This document shows positions 45,763 to 54,189 of a stretch of DNA of 64,000 nt, in pieces. Position 1 is the stretch's first letter. Every line of letters starts with the position of its first letter. Position numbers and translations under genes: made by a program. Source of the DNA: Acidimicrobiia bacterium (GTDB lineage: Bacteria; Actinomycetota; Acidimicrobiia; UBA2766); assembly GCA_020850945.1 (NCBI GenBank), contig JADZDR010000050.1:32631-96630 (forward strand), given 5' to 3'. The notes beneath the pieces were generated by a model. That model saw only the letters and a program-made list of their open reading frames with translations. It did no database searches and had not been told where the DNA came from.

Positions 45763-48700
45763 ATGTCTGGGGCTTGTGTGAGTCGCATCGGTGTGGTGGG
45801 TGGGATCCTTGCCGTGGCTCTCATGTCACTCTGGAACTCCGCCCCCGCCGATGCCGACCTCCCGATCGGGTGTGAGGCGAGTGCGGGCTTCGGCGCCGGA
45901 TACAACGTCCTGGGGATCTCCGGCACCGTCACCACAGACATGGGTGGCCACGTCGCCACTGACTCGTTCAACACCAACACACCCGAGATCGACTGGAACG
46001 AGGACGGCATCTCTGACGCGGCGCTGAAGATCTACCCGGAGACAGGCTGGTCGTACTCCTACATGGACGGCGACGGTATCCACTACCGCAGCCTGGCGAT
46101 CGATTACATGCGGGGGTACTCGACGATCGACGAGATGCTCCTGGAGACCCTCGGCATCGACTACGCGACCCACTCGTCGATAACGTCGCACACCTGGCCT
46201 CCCTTCCCCACGCTGTCGGACAACTTCGGCCAGATGACCCTCTGGATCAGGACCTTCGACCGTGACACGGAGGGATCGGTCGACATGCCGGCAGGCAGCA
46301 TCTCCCTGAACGTGACCGTGCCGCGCACGGACGGAACGGATGACGAGTTCGAGGTCACGATCTCGACGGAGGGTGCCACCGGAACCGAGACGCCTTGGCA
46401 GTACGAGACCGACACGGTCGCATTCGCCGACTTCCAGTTCCACGAGCTGCTTGCCGTCGGGACACAGGCCCGGGACGCGAGTGGCACCGTCGTTCCCACG
46501 TCCAACCTGGGTGTGGGGGTGAAGGTCCGCATGATGGGTGACAGTCCGCTCGACCTGCGGGCGTCCATCGGCTTCGAAGGTGCCCTCACGACCACGGACG
46601 GCACCGTCGTCTCCACGGGCCATCCGGGGTCTGCCGCGGTCGCGGCGACCGTCACGTGCGAGCCCGCCCCCGCGAACGACATCGTCTCGTCATACGACCC
46701 GGACGTGACGCCGGGAGTGGCGCCAGGCTCGCTCTCGTTCCTGCTCGCCCTCGCCGACGTCGATGAGACCGGCGCGGCCGAGCCGGCGAAGCTGTTCACC
46801 GACCTCACCTTCACCCCCCCACCCACACACCTGAAGATGCGCCTGAGCGCCACTGACGCCGACGTCGACGGCGACGGCGTGAACGACTCGCTCGATCTCG
46901 ACGGGGACGGCACCGTCGACGGCCTGCCCTGGAACAGGGTCGAGATGAGCAGGGATGCGGCCACGTCGTCCGCCCTCACCGGGGTGCTCGGATCCCGGTC
47001 CGCCTCCCCAGCTCTGAACGACATGTACATGGCGATCGATTCCGCCGCTCTGCCGCCCGACGTCACCTTCGACTACCTCGGCAAGGTCGTAGCCGTCGAC
47101 ACGGACGGGGACGGCGTCTCGGACAAGACGTCCACGCCGATGGACATCATGCGACTGCGCATGTGCCCCGTCGACTGGTCGGGGGGATGGGAGGCCGCAG
47201 CCTGCGCGACCCCGGCGCAGCCGTCCGGTGACGTACGCCTCACACTCTCCAATTCCGTCCCGGCCGAGGTCGACGGCCGGATCCCGTCTCAGTTCCACGA
47301 GCTCGGAGACGTCCCCGCCGACATCGCCGCCACGACGGACGACCACTTCTCGCCCGAGACCGACAGGTACATGCTGATGCAGACGGACGCAACCGTCGGT
47401 GCGTGGACGGTGTCGGGCTTCGCGTCGACCCTGTCGGAGATAAGCCTCGACACCAGGGAAGACAACGTCCTCTCCGCCAGGACAGACGGTGAAGGCACGT
47501 TCGGGATCGAGTCCCGGCAGACATCCACGAACGGCTCGACAGACCTCTGGGCGGTCCTCGAGGAGCTCCCCGACACCCTCGATCTCGATCTGGACTTCAA
47601 GGACACGGACGTGGACGGCGACCCCACCCACCTGCGCTGGACCTCGGCATCCGAGACGTTCGCAGCGGTCGTGCTGGACATGCAGGCGTCCGGAGGCAGT
47701 GAGCGCCGCACGCGAGTCGCGGGTTGGCTCGGCCGGGACAGCTGGCGGGACGGGTACGCCGGCTTGCCCGCGACTGGCTCGCTCAGCGCGACTTTCGGCA
47801 CTCCCGACTACGACGTGGAGCTGACTACGTCGGACGCGACGTTCGCTGATGTGGGACTGATGTCCTCGACGGCCGCCGACCGGGAGCTCGGCCTGCGCAC
47901 CCTCCTTCATGCATCGGGTGCCGTCCCGGACGCGGTCCGGGCCCGCTGGAGTCTCGCTCCTGATGGCGCCCTGGAATGGGTCGACGTCGACACGTGCGCG
48001 GATCCGGAGGGAGACGGTGCCGAGGAGTGCGGCGGCCCCGTCGCTGCCGTCGACATCGCGGCCGAGTACGCAGTCGGGGGGCCGGACGACGGCGGCCTCC
48101 TCCTGCCACTGGAGACCGACTTCACACCTGCCCCCTCAGACATCACAGCGACGGCCAGTGGCCACTTCATGCCGGACCCGCCGCATTTCCTGCGCTTCGC
48201 GACAGACCGCAGCGACCCGGCCGTGGCCACGTGGAACCTCGGCGGGAAGCTCACCGGGCTGGAGGCGGCCCGGATCGACCGATCCGACTTCGAGGCGACA
48301 GGTGTGACCGACGTGGCCGTGGAGACAACAAGCAGTATGGGCCAGTTCGGCGCCCAGCTCGAGGGTGTCGCCGAAGACGACTACAAGACACACATCTGGA
48401 CCGTCCTGGCCGAGGTGCCCGACAGCGTCGGGCTCTCGGTCGATTCGACGCTGAGCGACGGTGACGGGATCTCGGCCGACTGGGACGTCTCGGAACGCAC
48501 CGGGGCCGCGTTCGCCGCCGACCTGAGGGAGTCCGACACTTCGACGTCACGTACCCGTGCCCATGTGGCCGGCTGGATCGGCAGCCTCGACGGCAGCGCC
48601 GACGGTATCCCCGACAGCGCCTCCTTCGACCTCGACCCGCTCGGCGACGACACCGACCTGCACTGGCGGTCGGGGTCGGACATGCGTGTCACGGCCGGCG

Positions 48701-51700
48701 TGACGTTGACCAATGACGCCGACCGGGCGGCGGGAAGGCGCACGCGTATCGTCGCCGGTGCTTCCGTTCCCCACGACCTCGACGTCTTCATCCGCTCCCA
48801 CAGCGGCACGGTCGAGCGCGTGGAGCTGGACACGTGCGGCCTCGTCGTCGAGCAAGTGCTCGGTCCGGGGGGAGGGCTGCCGTTCCCGCACTGGTTCCTC
48901 ACCGTCGTGGAGGACTGCACGGCCGTGACGAACGTCGAAGCCCGTGCCGTCTCCGACGCGGGGAGCCCGGACGACTCGGCGCTCACGGGAGTGGCGATGC
49001 CAGGGATCCCCGAGGGCACACCGTTCCAGACCGAAACGGGCGAGGACTTCACGGCCGCCGCCCAGTATGCGCACGCCGTCTTCCGCCGAGCGCCGGCCGA
49101 GGACAACACCGGCCAGCCCGAGTCGGGACCGTCGACTGCGGGACCCTGGGGTGTCGACGTCAAGCTGGCCCAACTCGAAGCGGCCGCGTTCGACCGCTCG
49201 ACGGTGTTCCTCTTCGAGAAGACGGACATCTGCCTGTCGGCGACGTCGGGTAGCACGAAGTTCGGGTTGGGTGTCTACGCCGACAACGGGGACGGCACTC
49301 CCGCCACGTGGGTCGATTCGACCCTACGAGGCGCGGCCAGCTCCGCCTTGCCCCTCGACCTCCAGGCCGAGCTCGGCATTCCGGGCGATCCGGGCCGGGT
49401 AGGGGCGCTCAACTCGCTCCAGGAGATCCTGGCGACCGCGTATCCCTCCCTCTTCCCGCTCGTCGAGGTCGTGCGCGAGGGTTGCCCGGATCTCGGCGAC
49501 GACCACGTCGCCGACCCCGCGCCGGGCAGGGACGAGAACACGGCAGAGCAGACCGGCGCCCCCCAGACCGTGCTCGCCGGCACCGCGCGCTTCGGGACGC
49601 GCGACGCTGTGAAGCAGGTGCTGTCCCTGACCGCCCCGTTCGCACTCGGCACCTTCACTGGGATCGACGCCGGCTTCTACGACGGTGACGACCTGGGTGT
49701 GAACGCCAGCATCGACATCTGGCTGCCCGACTGGCTCGAGATCCGCCAGCCGCGCCTGCACACGTGCGGGTCGGGCGGCAACCAGGACCCCGCCACGTGT
49801 CATGCCGAACCGACCTACGACAGCACGGACACGACCGACGTCGGCCTCGGGATGCGCAGCCTCGGCGGCGACCTCGGGTTCCTGAACGCGTGGTATCTCA
49901 CGGACGAACCGGACACCTTCGCGGACGGGCTCACCCGCCGGGCCTGGGTCCAGGTCGACGACATCCCTTCGGGGGTCGACCTCGCCGCCCACCTGGCGTC
50001 CCGATCCCGTGACGGCGCCACGGACGTCGACCTGGAGGTGACCGACACCTCGGGTGCAGATCTCAGCGACATCGACTTCAGGTACTGGGACGACTACACG
50101 CCTGCGTACGACGGCGACGCCGCCGAGGCTCGTAACCGCATCCCCAACTACGCTGTGTCGCTCACGGGTCTGGACAGCCGCCTGCACGTGACGGGCGGAC
50201 TGCTCGCCCCCACCACCGGCTGGGCGCCACCGGCATATCAGCCGGGCGAGGCGGCGTGCACTGGCTGGTCGGACGACCCGAACATCATCTACGACTCGCT
50301 CGGCGAGAACGACCCCTCGACGTGGACACCAGCCGGGCCGAGAAGCAAAGCGGAGCTGCGTCCCACCTACATCGACGCCTCACTCGAACTCGGCGGAGCC
50401 GACGAAGTCGAGATCGGTGTCGACAGCCGCACGGACGGCACGAACCAGAGCACCGACTTCGACCAGCCCTACACGAAGTCGCAACGTATCTGGTTCCGGG
50501 CGGACGCGCAGACCACGGGGCGGGTCCACGCCATGCTCCCGGGGATCCAGGTCGTCCAGGACGAGTTGCAGCCAGTCCTGTTCGGCCTGCTCGGGACCGC
50601 AGGTGTCCAGGCCTGTGTGGACATCGACGTGCCCCTCGACCTGCAGTGGTCAGACGCAAGTGAGCTCGCCCTGGGTATCGACAGCCTCATGGCAACCGTG
50701 ACTTTGAACAAGGCGGACGACGCCGACGTCGCCGTCGACGTGAGCGAGTACGGCAGGGACGGCGTGTGGGCGGCCGAGATCCTCGCCCGCTTCAACGCCA
50801 CCTACTACGACGTGTTCACACGGGCCCTGGATCAGAGGGTCACGGCCGGGCTGATCGACCCGGATCAACCCGACCACAACGCCGGCGCGATCCCCCAGAC
50901 GCACGCGGCCGTCGACGACTGGATGTCGGACCCGGCCGACCTGGACGACGCGTCGGGCTGGTACAGCCACGACGACGACGCCGATCGCGAGTGGATTCAC
51001 GTCATCATCGATCCCCTCCTCGTCGAAGAAGCCGAGAACCTGTGGTCCACGGATGGCCTTCCATTTGCTGGGACGTTCTGGAACGAGCTGTGGACCGCAA
51101 TGAACGACAAGCTGCGTGTCCTCCCCGACGCCGCCGGCACCTGGACCCTGCCCACGCTGACGAACATGGCGGTCCCGACGTCGAACACGTTCGGCTTCTC
51201 GACCGACGCGCTCTGTAGCGCCGGGGACGCCGACCGCATGGTGTCGTCCACCCTCGCGAGGCTCTCCGACGGCAGCTACCTGAAGATGAGCGTGCGCCAC
51301 GATCTGTCCGGTAGTCCCTTCGGCGGTTCCTTCTCCACACGGCTGGAGGTGTATCTCGTCGGCTACTTCCCGGACGGCTCCGTCCGCTTCGTCAGGCAGT
51401 TGACAGACAAGGTCGACTCCGGTTTCGACACGAATCCCTTCGACGCCCTCTCCTGTGCCCAGTGGAACGTCTCGGGATCGATCTCCAAGGACTCGGCGGG
51501 GGCTCTCAAGGTGTCGACGTACCTCAAGAGCCTCCACGACGGGGCCGACTGGACCTCGAAGGGTTCCCAGGTGATGCGCCTCGACGCCTCCGGCAACGGC
51601 GGCACGATCGGTGCCACCAAGCACGTCTACGTCGACGACGAGACACAGTCCGTGAGCGCGAGTGGGGGCCTCCCTGCACCCGGCGGGGGTATGTGCATCT

Positions 51701-51888
51701 GGTACCCGGGTGACGGCACCGCCGTCGAGCAGGCCCCCGGCGACCCCGCGTCCCTCACCCACACGTATGCGGCTCCAGGCCGGTACCACGTCTTCCAGGT
51801 CTGTTACATGGATGGTGCCGTCTTCCACGACGAGGAGCCCTACCAGGTCCTCTCTGTCGTCGACTACGGCGTCGCAGACGTGGGCTGA
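45763..51888 (+). CDS. 2041-residue secreted repeat protein of unknown function
   Basis: A signal peptide (IGVVGGILAVALMSLWNSAP, cleavage near PADA) opens the protein. A calcium-loop segment near 366-385 (DADVDGDGVNDS, DLDGDGTVDG) follows. Modules of about 280 residues repeat: DHFSPETDRY (about 527) and GHFMPDPPHF (800); LWAVLEELPDTL (595) and IWTVLAEVPDSV (877); DRELGLRTLLHA (707) and DRAAGRRTRIVA (987); with a partial third near 1100. The C-terminal 70 residues look like a PKD domain (WYPGDGTA, LTHTYAAPGRYHVFQVCY). There is no membrane anchor or sorting motif. It is acidic throughout and the family is unknown. GGAG precedes the start. Confidence 0.8.
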   Translation: MSGACVSRIGVVGGILAVALMSLWNSAPADADLPIGCEASAGFGAGYNVLGISGTVTTDMGGHVATDSFNTNTPEIDWNEDGISDAALKIYPETGWSYSYMDGDGIHYRSLAIDYMRGYSTIDEMLLETLGIDYATHSSITSHTWPPFPTLSDNFGQMTLWIRTFDRDTEGSVDMPAGSISLNVTVPRTDGTDDEFEVTISTEGATGTETPWQYETDTVAFADFQFHELLAVGTQARDASGTVVPTSNLGVGVKVRMMGDSPLDLRASIGFEGALTTTDGTVVSTGHPGSAAVAATVTCEPAPANDIVSSYDPDVTPGVAPGSLSFLLALADVDETGAAEPAKLFTDLTFTPPPTHLKMRLSATDADVDGDGVNDSLDLDGDGTVDGLPWNRVEMSRDAATSSALTGVLGSRSASPALNDMYMAIDSAALPPDVTFDYLGKVVAVDTDGDGVSDKTSTPMDIMRLRMCPVDWSGGWEAAACATPAQPSGDVRLTLSNSVPAEVDGRIPSQFHELGDVPADIAATTDDHFSPETDRYMLMQTDATVGAWTVSGFASTLSEISLDTREDNVLSARTDGEGTFGIESRQTSTNGSTDLWAVLEELPDTLDLDLDFKDTDVDGDPTHLRWTSASETFAAVVLDMQASGGSERRTRVAGWLGRDSWRDGYAGLPATGSLSATFGTPDYDVELTTSDATFADVGLMSSTAADRELGLRTLLHASGAVPDAVRARWSLAPDGALEWVDVDTCADPEGDGAEECGGPVAAVDIAAEYAVGGPDDGGLLLPLETDFTPAPSDITATASGHFMPDPPHFLRFATDRSDPAVATWNLGGKLTGLEAARIDRSDFEATGVTDVAVETTSSMGQFGAQLEGVAEDDYKTHIWTVLAEVPDSVGLSVDSTLSDGDGISADWDVSERTGAAFAADLRESDTSTSRTRAHVAGWIGSLDGSADGIPDSASFDLDPLGDDTDLHWRSGSDMRVTAGVTLTNDADRAAGRRTRIVAGASVPHDLDVFIRSHSGTVERVELDTCGLVVEQVLGPGGGLPFPHWFLTVVEDCTAVTNVEARAVSDAGSPDDSALTGVAMPGIPEGTPFQTETGEDFTAAAQYAHAVFRRAPAEDNTGQPESGPSTAGPWGVDVKLAQLEAAAFDRSTVFLFEKTDICLSATSGSTKFGLGVYADNGDGTPATWVDSTLRGAASSALPLDLQAELGIPGDPGRVGALNSLQEILATAYPSLFPLVEVVREGCPDLGDDHVADPAPGRDENTAEQTGAPQTVLAGTARFGTRDAVKQVLSLTAPFALGTFTGIDAGFYDGDDLGVNASIDIWLPDWLEIRQPRLHTCGSGGNQDPATCHAEPTYDSTDTTDVGLGMRSLGGDLGFLNAWYLTDEPDTFADGLTRRAWVQVDDIPSGVDLAAHLASRSRDGATDVDLEVTDTSGADLSDIDFRYWDDYTPAYDGDAAEARNRIPNYAVSLTGLDSRLHVTGGLLAPTTGWAPPAYQPGEAACTGWSDDPNIIYDSLGENDPSTWTPAGPRSKAELRPTYIDASLELGGADEVEIGVDSRTDGTNQSTDFDQPYTKSQRIWFRADAQTTGRVHAMLPGIQVVQDELQPVLFGLLGTAGVQACVDIDVPLDLQWSDASELALGIDSLMATVTLNKADDADVAVDVSEYGRDGVWAAEILARFNATYYDVFTRALDQRVTAGLIDPDQPDHNAGAIPQTHAAVDDWMSDPADLDDASGWYSHDDDADREWIHVIIDPLLVEEAENLWSTDGLPFAGTFWNELWTAMNDKLRVLPDAAGTWTLPTLTNMAVPTSNTFGFSTDALCSAGDADRMVSSTLARLSDGSYLKMSVRHDLSGSPFGGSFSTRLEVYLVGYFPDGSVRFVRQLTDKVDSGFDTNPFDALSCAQWNVSGSISKDSAGALKVSTYLKSLHDGADWTSKGSQVMRLDASGNGGTIGATKHVYVDDETQSVSASGGLPAPGGGMCIWYPGDGTAVEQAPGDPASLTHTYAAPGRYHVFQVCYMDGAVFHDEEPYQVLSVVDYGVADVG

Positions 51889-52105
51889 GCCGGCAACTGG
51901 CACACTTAGACCCCGTGCTGGCATCATCTGCAAAGGACTATGGTATACGTACGTCGAAATCTCCAGTGTGTCACAGTGAGTACAAAGGGGTCAGCCGATA
52001 GGTTCCCGCGGCATCCGTTCAGTGGCCAGATTCCTCGTAGTGTGCCTCTGGGTAACGGTCCTGTCGACAGCGACAGGCAGCATGACGTCACCGCCGCGGC
52101 CACAC

Positions 52106-52191
52106 AACTTGCGCGCGATCCGCGCTCCTGCGCGCGGATCGCGCTCCCTCGATCGCGGTTCGCGCGCAAGGGTGCGATCCGCGCGCAAGAA
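52106..52191. repeat. Dispersed 86-base repeat, copy B
   Basis: Same orientation and length as copy A at 44313-44398; the best conserved part is the right end GATCCGCGCGCAAGAA. It is rich in GCGCGC inverted units. Confidence 0.8.
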
Positions 52192-52255
52192 GGACGGGCA
52201 GTCTGGGCAACGGACGGCGTCCACACGAGTCACGTCTGGACACAGGCCGCTGCCG

Positions 52256-52261
52256 TAACAT
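52256..52261 (+). promoter_or_regulatory. -10 box (TAACAT) of the MNT remnant
   Basis: TAACAT 6 bases before GTG 52268; the promoter appears intact although the gene is frameshifted. Confidence 0.4.
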
Positions 52262-52267
52262 CGACGT

Positions 52268-52650
52268 GTGTCGGATCCTGTCCTCTCCGAGCTGACCGCC
52301 GAGATCGTCGACATCCTGCGACGTCACGGCGCGGTCTTCGCCTACGCGTTCGGCAGTCGAGTTCGGGGCAGGCCGCATGCCGGATCCGACATCGACATCG
52401 CCGCCTACTGGCCGGGCACGGCACCGTCGGACTGGCTCGGTGTCCGAGCCGACCTCCCCCGCTCCGTGTGACCTCTCCGTGCTCAACGACGCACCCCTCG
52501 AGCTCGCGGCCGAGTCGCCATGGAAGGCACCTTCTCTTCGAGGACGATCCAGCGATACGCGTTCGGTGGGAAGCGACCACGCGCCGAGTCTGGCTGGACG
52601 AGGAGTGGCGCCGGGCGCAGGCGCGTGAGGACTTCCGCACGGGGGCGTCG
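52268..52650 (+). pseudogene. Frameshifted MNT nucleotidyltransferase (antitoxin-type)
   Basis: The N-terminus is a clear minimal nucleotidyltransferase: AYAFGSRVRGRPHAGSDIDI (GSx10DxD-like core, residues 26-45). The frame stops at 52471, but the homology continues in frame three (DLSVLNDAPLELAAESPW, about 52471-52524) and then frame one (HLLFEDDPAIRVRWEATTRR, from about 52527). The gene therefore carries two frameshifts. It is probably decayed; sequencing error is an alternative. Family partners are HEPN toxins, and a HEPN remnant follows. Confidence 0.8.
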
Positions 52651-52652
52651 GC

Positions 52653-53021
52653 AGCACCGACCGCCTGCAGGCCTATTCGGTGGAGGGTCCAAGCGCCATC
52701 CGCTCAACGCGGGGCTGGCTCGACGCGGTGAAGTACCTGTTCGTCGTCACCATCGAGGGATGCATCGACGCGGCACAGCACGTCTGCGCCTCGGAAGGGT
52801 GGGGACCTCCGTCCTCGAATACCGAGGTGATGGCCGTCCTCTCCGATCACGATGTCCTCGATCGAGACCTCGCAGCGATCGCAGTCCCGTGCAGGACCCA
52901 CCCGGCGGATCCGGCGGTCCCCGCGACGTCTCCGATCGCGCGGGCGGGGAGGCCCGCAGGCCTCCCCATCCCCTTCGCGACGGAGTGTCTGACTCAGAAC
53001 CAAATCAGAGACAGGAGCTGA
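52653..53021 (+). pseudogene. Degenerate HEPN (HepT-like) toxin
   Basis: The reading frame from 52653 contains the HepT-type helices WLDAVKYLFVVTIEGCIDAA and QHVCASEGWGPPSSN, then VLSDHDVLDRDLAAIAV. At that point the expected RNxxxH catalytic motif should follow, but the sequence changes to unrelated Pro-rich residues. No good start codon is present other than GTG 52680. It is interpreted as a broken partner of the MNT gene immediately upstream. Confidence 0.65.
52946..52967. terminator. Hairpin terminator candidate
   Basis: GGGGAGGCC (52946-52954) pairs with GGCCTCCCC (52959-52967) across a 4-base loop. It lies between the HEPN remnant and the convergent RTX-like gene. Confidence 0.5.
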
Positions 53022-54018
53022 ATGCCTCGACTCCCGCAGCGGTGTCGAGGTCGGTAACCGACGCCATGTCCGTTCCGGGACCTCCGCTGACCTGGTCAGG
53101 GACATCCACCTCGTAGTCACACGCAGAGAGGGTATCGCTGCCCCGCCCTCCGCCGATGATGTCGGCGCCGTCGTCGGCCAGGATCGTGTCGTTCCCGTCA
53201 TCACCCGCGAGACGGTCGGCGCCCTTCCCTCCGAAGAGCAGGTCGCTGCCCGATCCTCCGCTGTACTCGTTGTTGCCACCGCCCCCGAACGCGCCGTCAT
53301 TGCCGGCACCGAGGACGACTGTGTCGTCACCGCCGCTGTCGTCCACGTACGGATAGCCGTTGGAGGCGTCGGCAAACACGGTGTCGTCGCCCGGACCTGT
53401 CACGACCTTGTCGTCCCCACCGCCGTGCATGGGTGCGAATTGCGAATCCGCACCCACTTCGTCGTCACCGGTTCCGGCGTCGATCACGTCGTCTGAACCG
53501 GCGTCTGTCCCATACGTGGTGTCTCCGACGATGTAGTCGTCGCCGCTGTCACCGAAGATGACGTCGCCGGCACTCGCGCTCCCCGCCTCTATCAGGCTAC
53601 TCTGGTCGTCACCGAAGATCGCGTCGGCATCAGCGCCACCGTGGATCTCGTCTGCTGCGCTCGACGCATCCCCGTGCCCGTCTCCGTAGATCTCGTCGTC
53701 GCCGTCCTCGCCGAAGATCACGTCTGATCCGGCCGGGCTGGACCTGTCACCCCAGACCACATCGTTGCCGGCGCCTGCGAAGATCGTGTCGTTTCCGCCG
53801 TGGCCGTAGATCTCGTCGTCGCCTTCCAATCCGCAGATCACGTCGTCGCCCGGGGTTCCGTGGATCGTGTCCGAACCCGATGTGCCCGTGATCGAACACT
53901 CCGGCTGGGCCGATGCCGGTCTCGGCGCCGACACCGACATGCCGACTGTGAGGGCCGCCGCAACGCCGACCGCCGCGCACCTTCCCACACGTTGCCTCAG
54001 TCCCCTTCGTCCACTCAT
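53005..54018 (-). CDS. Secreted RTX-like calcium-binding repeat protein
   Basis: The 337-residue protein has a Sec signal peptide (VGVAAALTVGMSVSAPRPAS) and then about fifteen nonapeptide-type repeats (GTPGDDVICG, GHGGNDTIFAG, GAGNDVVWG, GGSGSDLLFGG), forming a calcium-stabilised parallel beta-roll. No enzymatic domain or C-terminal type I secretion signal is seen. Two cysteines at the C-terminus (SACDYE, FSSCL) may close the roll. The start at 54018 follows AGGAGG at 6 bases; an in-frame ATG lies 7 codons upstream. Confidence 0.85.
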   Translation of the reverse strand: MSGRRGLRQRVGRCAAVGVAAALTVGMSVSAPRPASAQPECSITGTSGSDTIHGTPGDDVICGLEGDDEIYGHGGNDTIFAGAGNDVVWGDRSSPAGSDVIFGEDGDDEIYGDGHGDASSAADEIHGGADADAIFGDDQSSLIEAGSASAGDVIFGDSGDDYIVGDTTYGTDAGSDDVIDAGTGDDEVGADSQFAPMHGGGDDKVVTGPGDDTVFADASNGYPYVDDSGGDDTVVLGAGNDGAFGGGGNNEYSGGSGSDLLFGGKGADRLAGDDGNDTILADDGADIIGGGRGSDTLSACDYEVDVPDQVSGGPGTDMASVTDLDTAAGVEAFSSCL

Positions 54019-54037
54019 CACATGCCTCCTGATACTC

Positions 54038-54043
54038 ATTATC
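54038..54043 (-). promoter_or_regulatory. -10 box (GATAAT) of the RTX-like gene
   Basis: GATAAT on the minus strand, 19 bases before the start, in an AT-rich divergent region. Confidence 0.35.
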
Positions 54044-54138
54044 TCAACTGTTCGTTACGTCTATGTGTCCCTCCTGTTCTCCACACCTAACTTTCTCCTT
54101 TTCTGACATTGTCTTCACTCTCTTCTTTTAGGACGATG

Positions 54139-54178
54139 GATATCTTCTGCTGATATCTCATGTGAGTACAGTGATCAC
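54139..54178 (+). promoter_or_regulatory. Promoter and repeat motifs of the deacetylase-like gene
   Basis: Two direct GATATCT repeats (54139-54145 and 54152-54158, 13 bases apart) precede a TACAGT -10 box (54167-54172) and an 8-base palindrome GTGATCAC (54171-54178). The repeats could be a regulator site; none is known. Confidence 0.35.
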
Positions 54179-54189
54179 CGGTTAGGGAG

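Larger units (their letters stand above)
51889..52267. other. Gene-free stretch with repeat copy B
   Basis: Between the giant secreted protein and the MNT remnant. It contains the 86-base repeat copy B and, at the right end, the TAACAT box of the MNT gene. The first 130 bases are less GC-rich than average and hold no recognisable gene. Confidence 0.5.
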
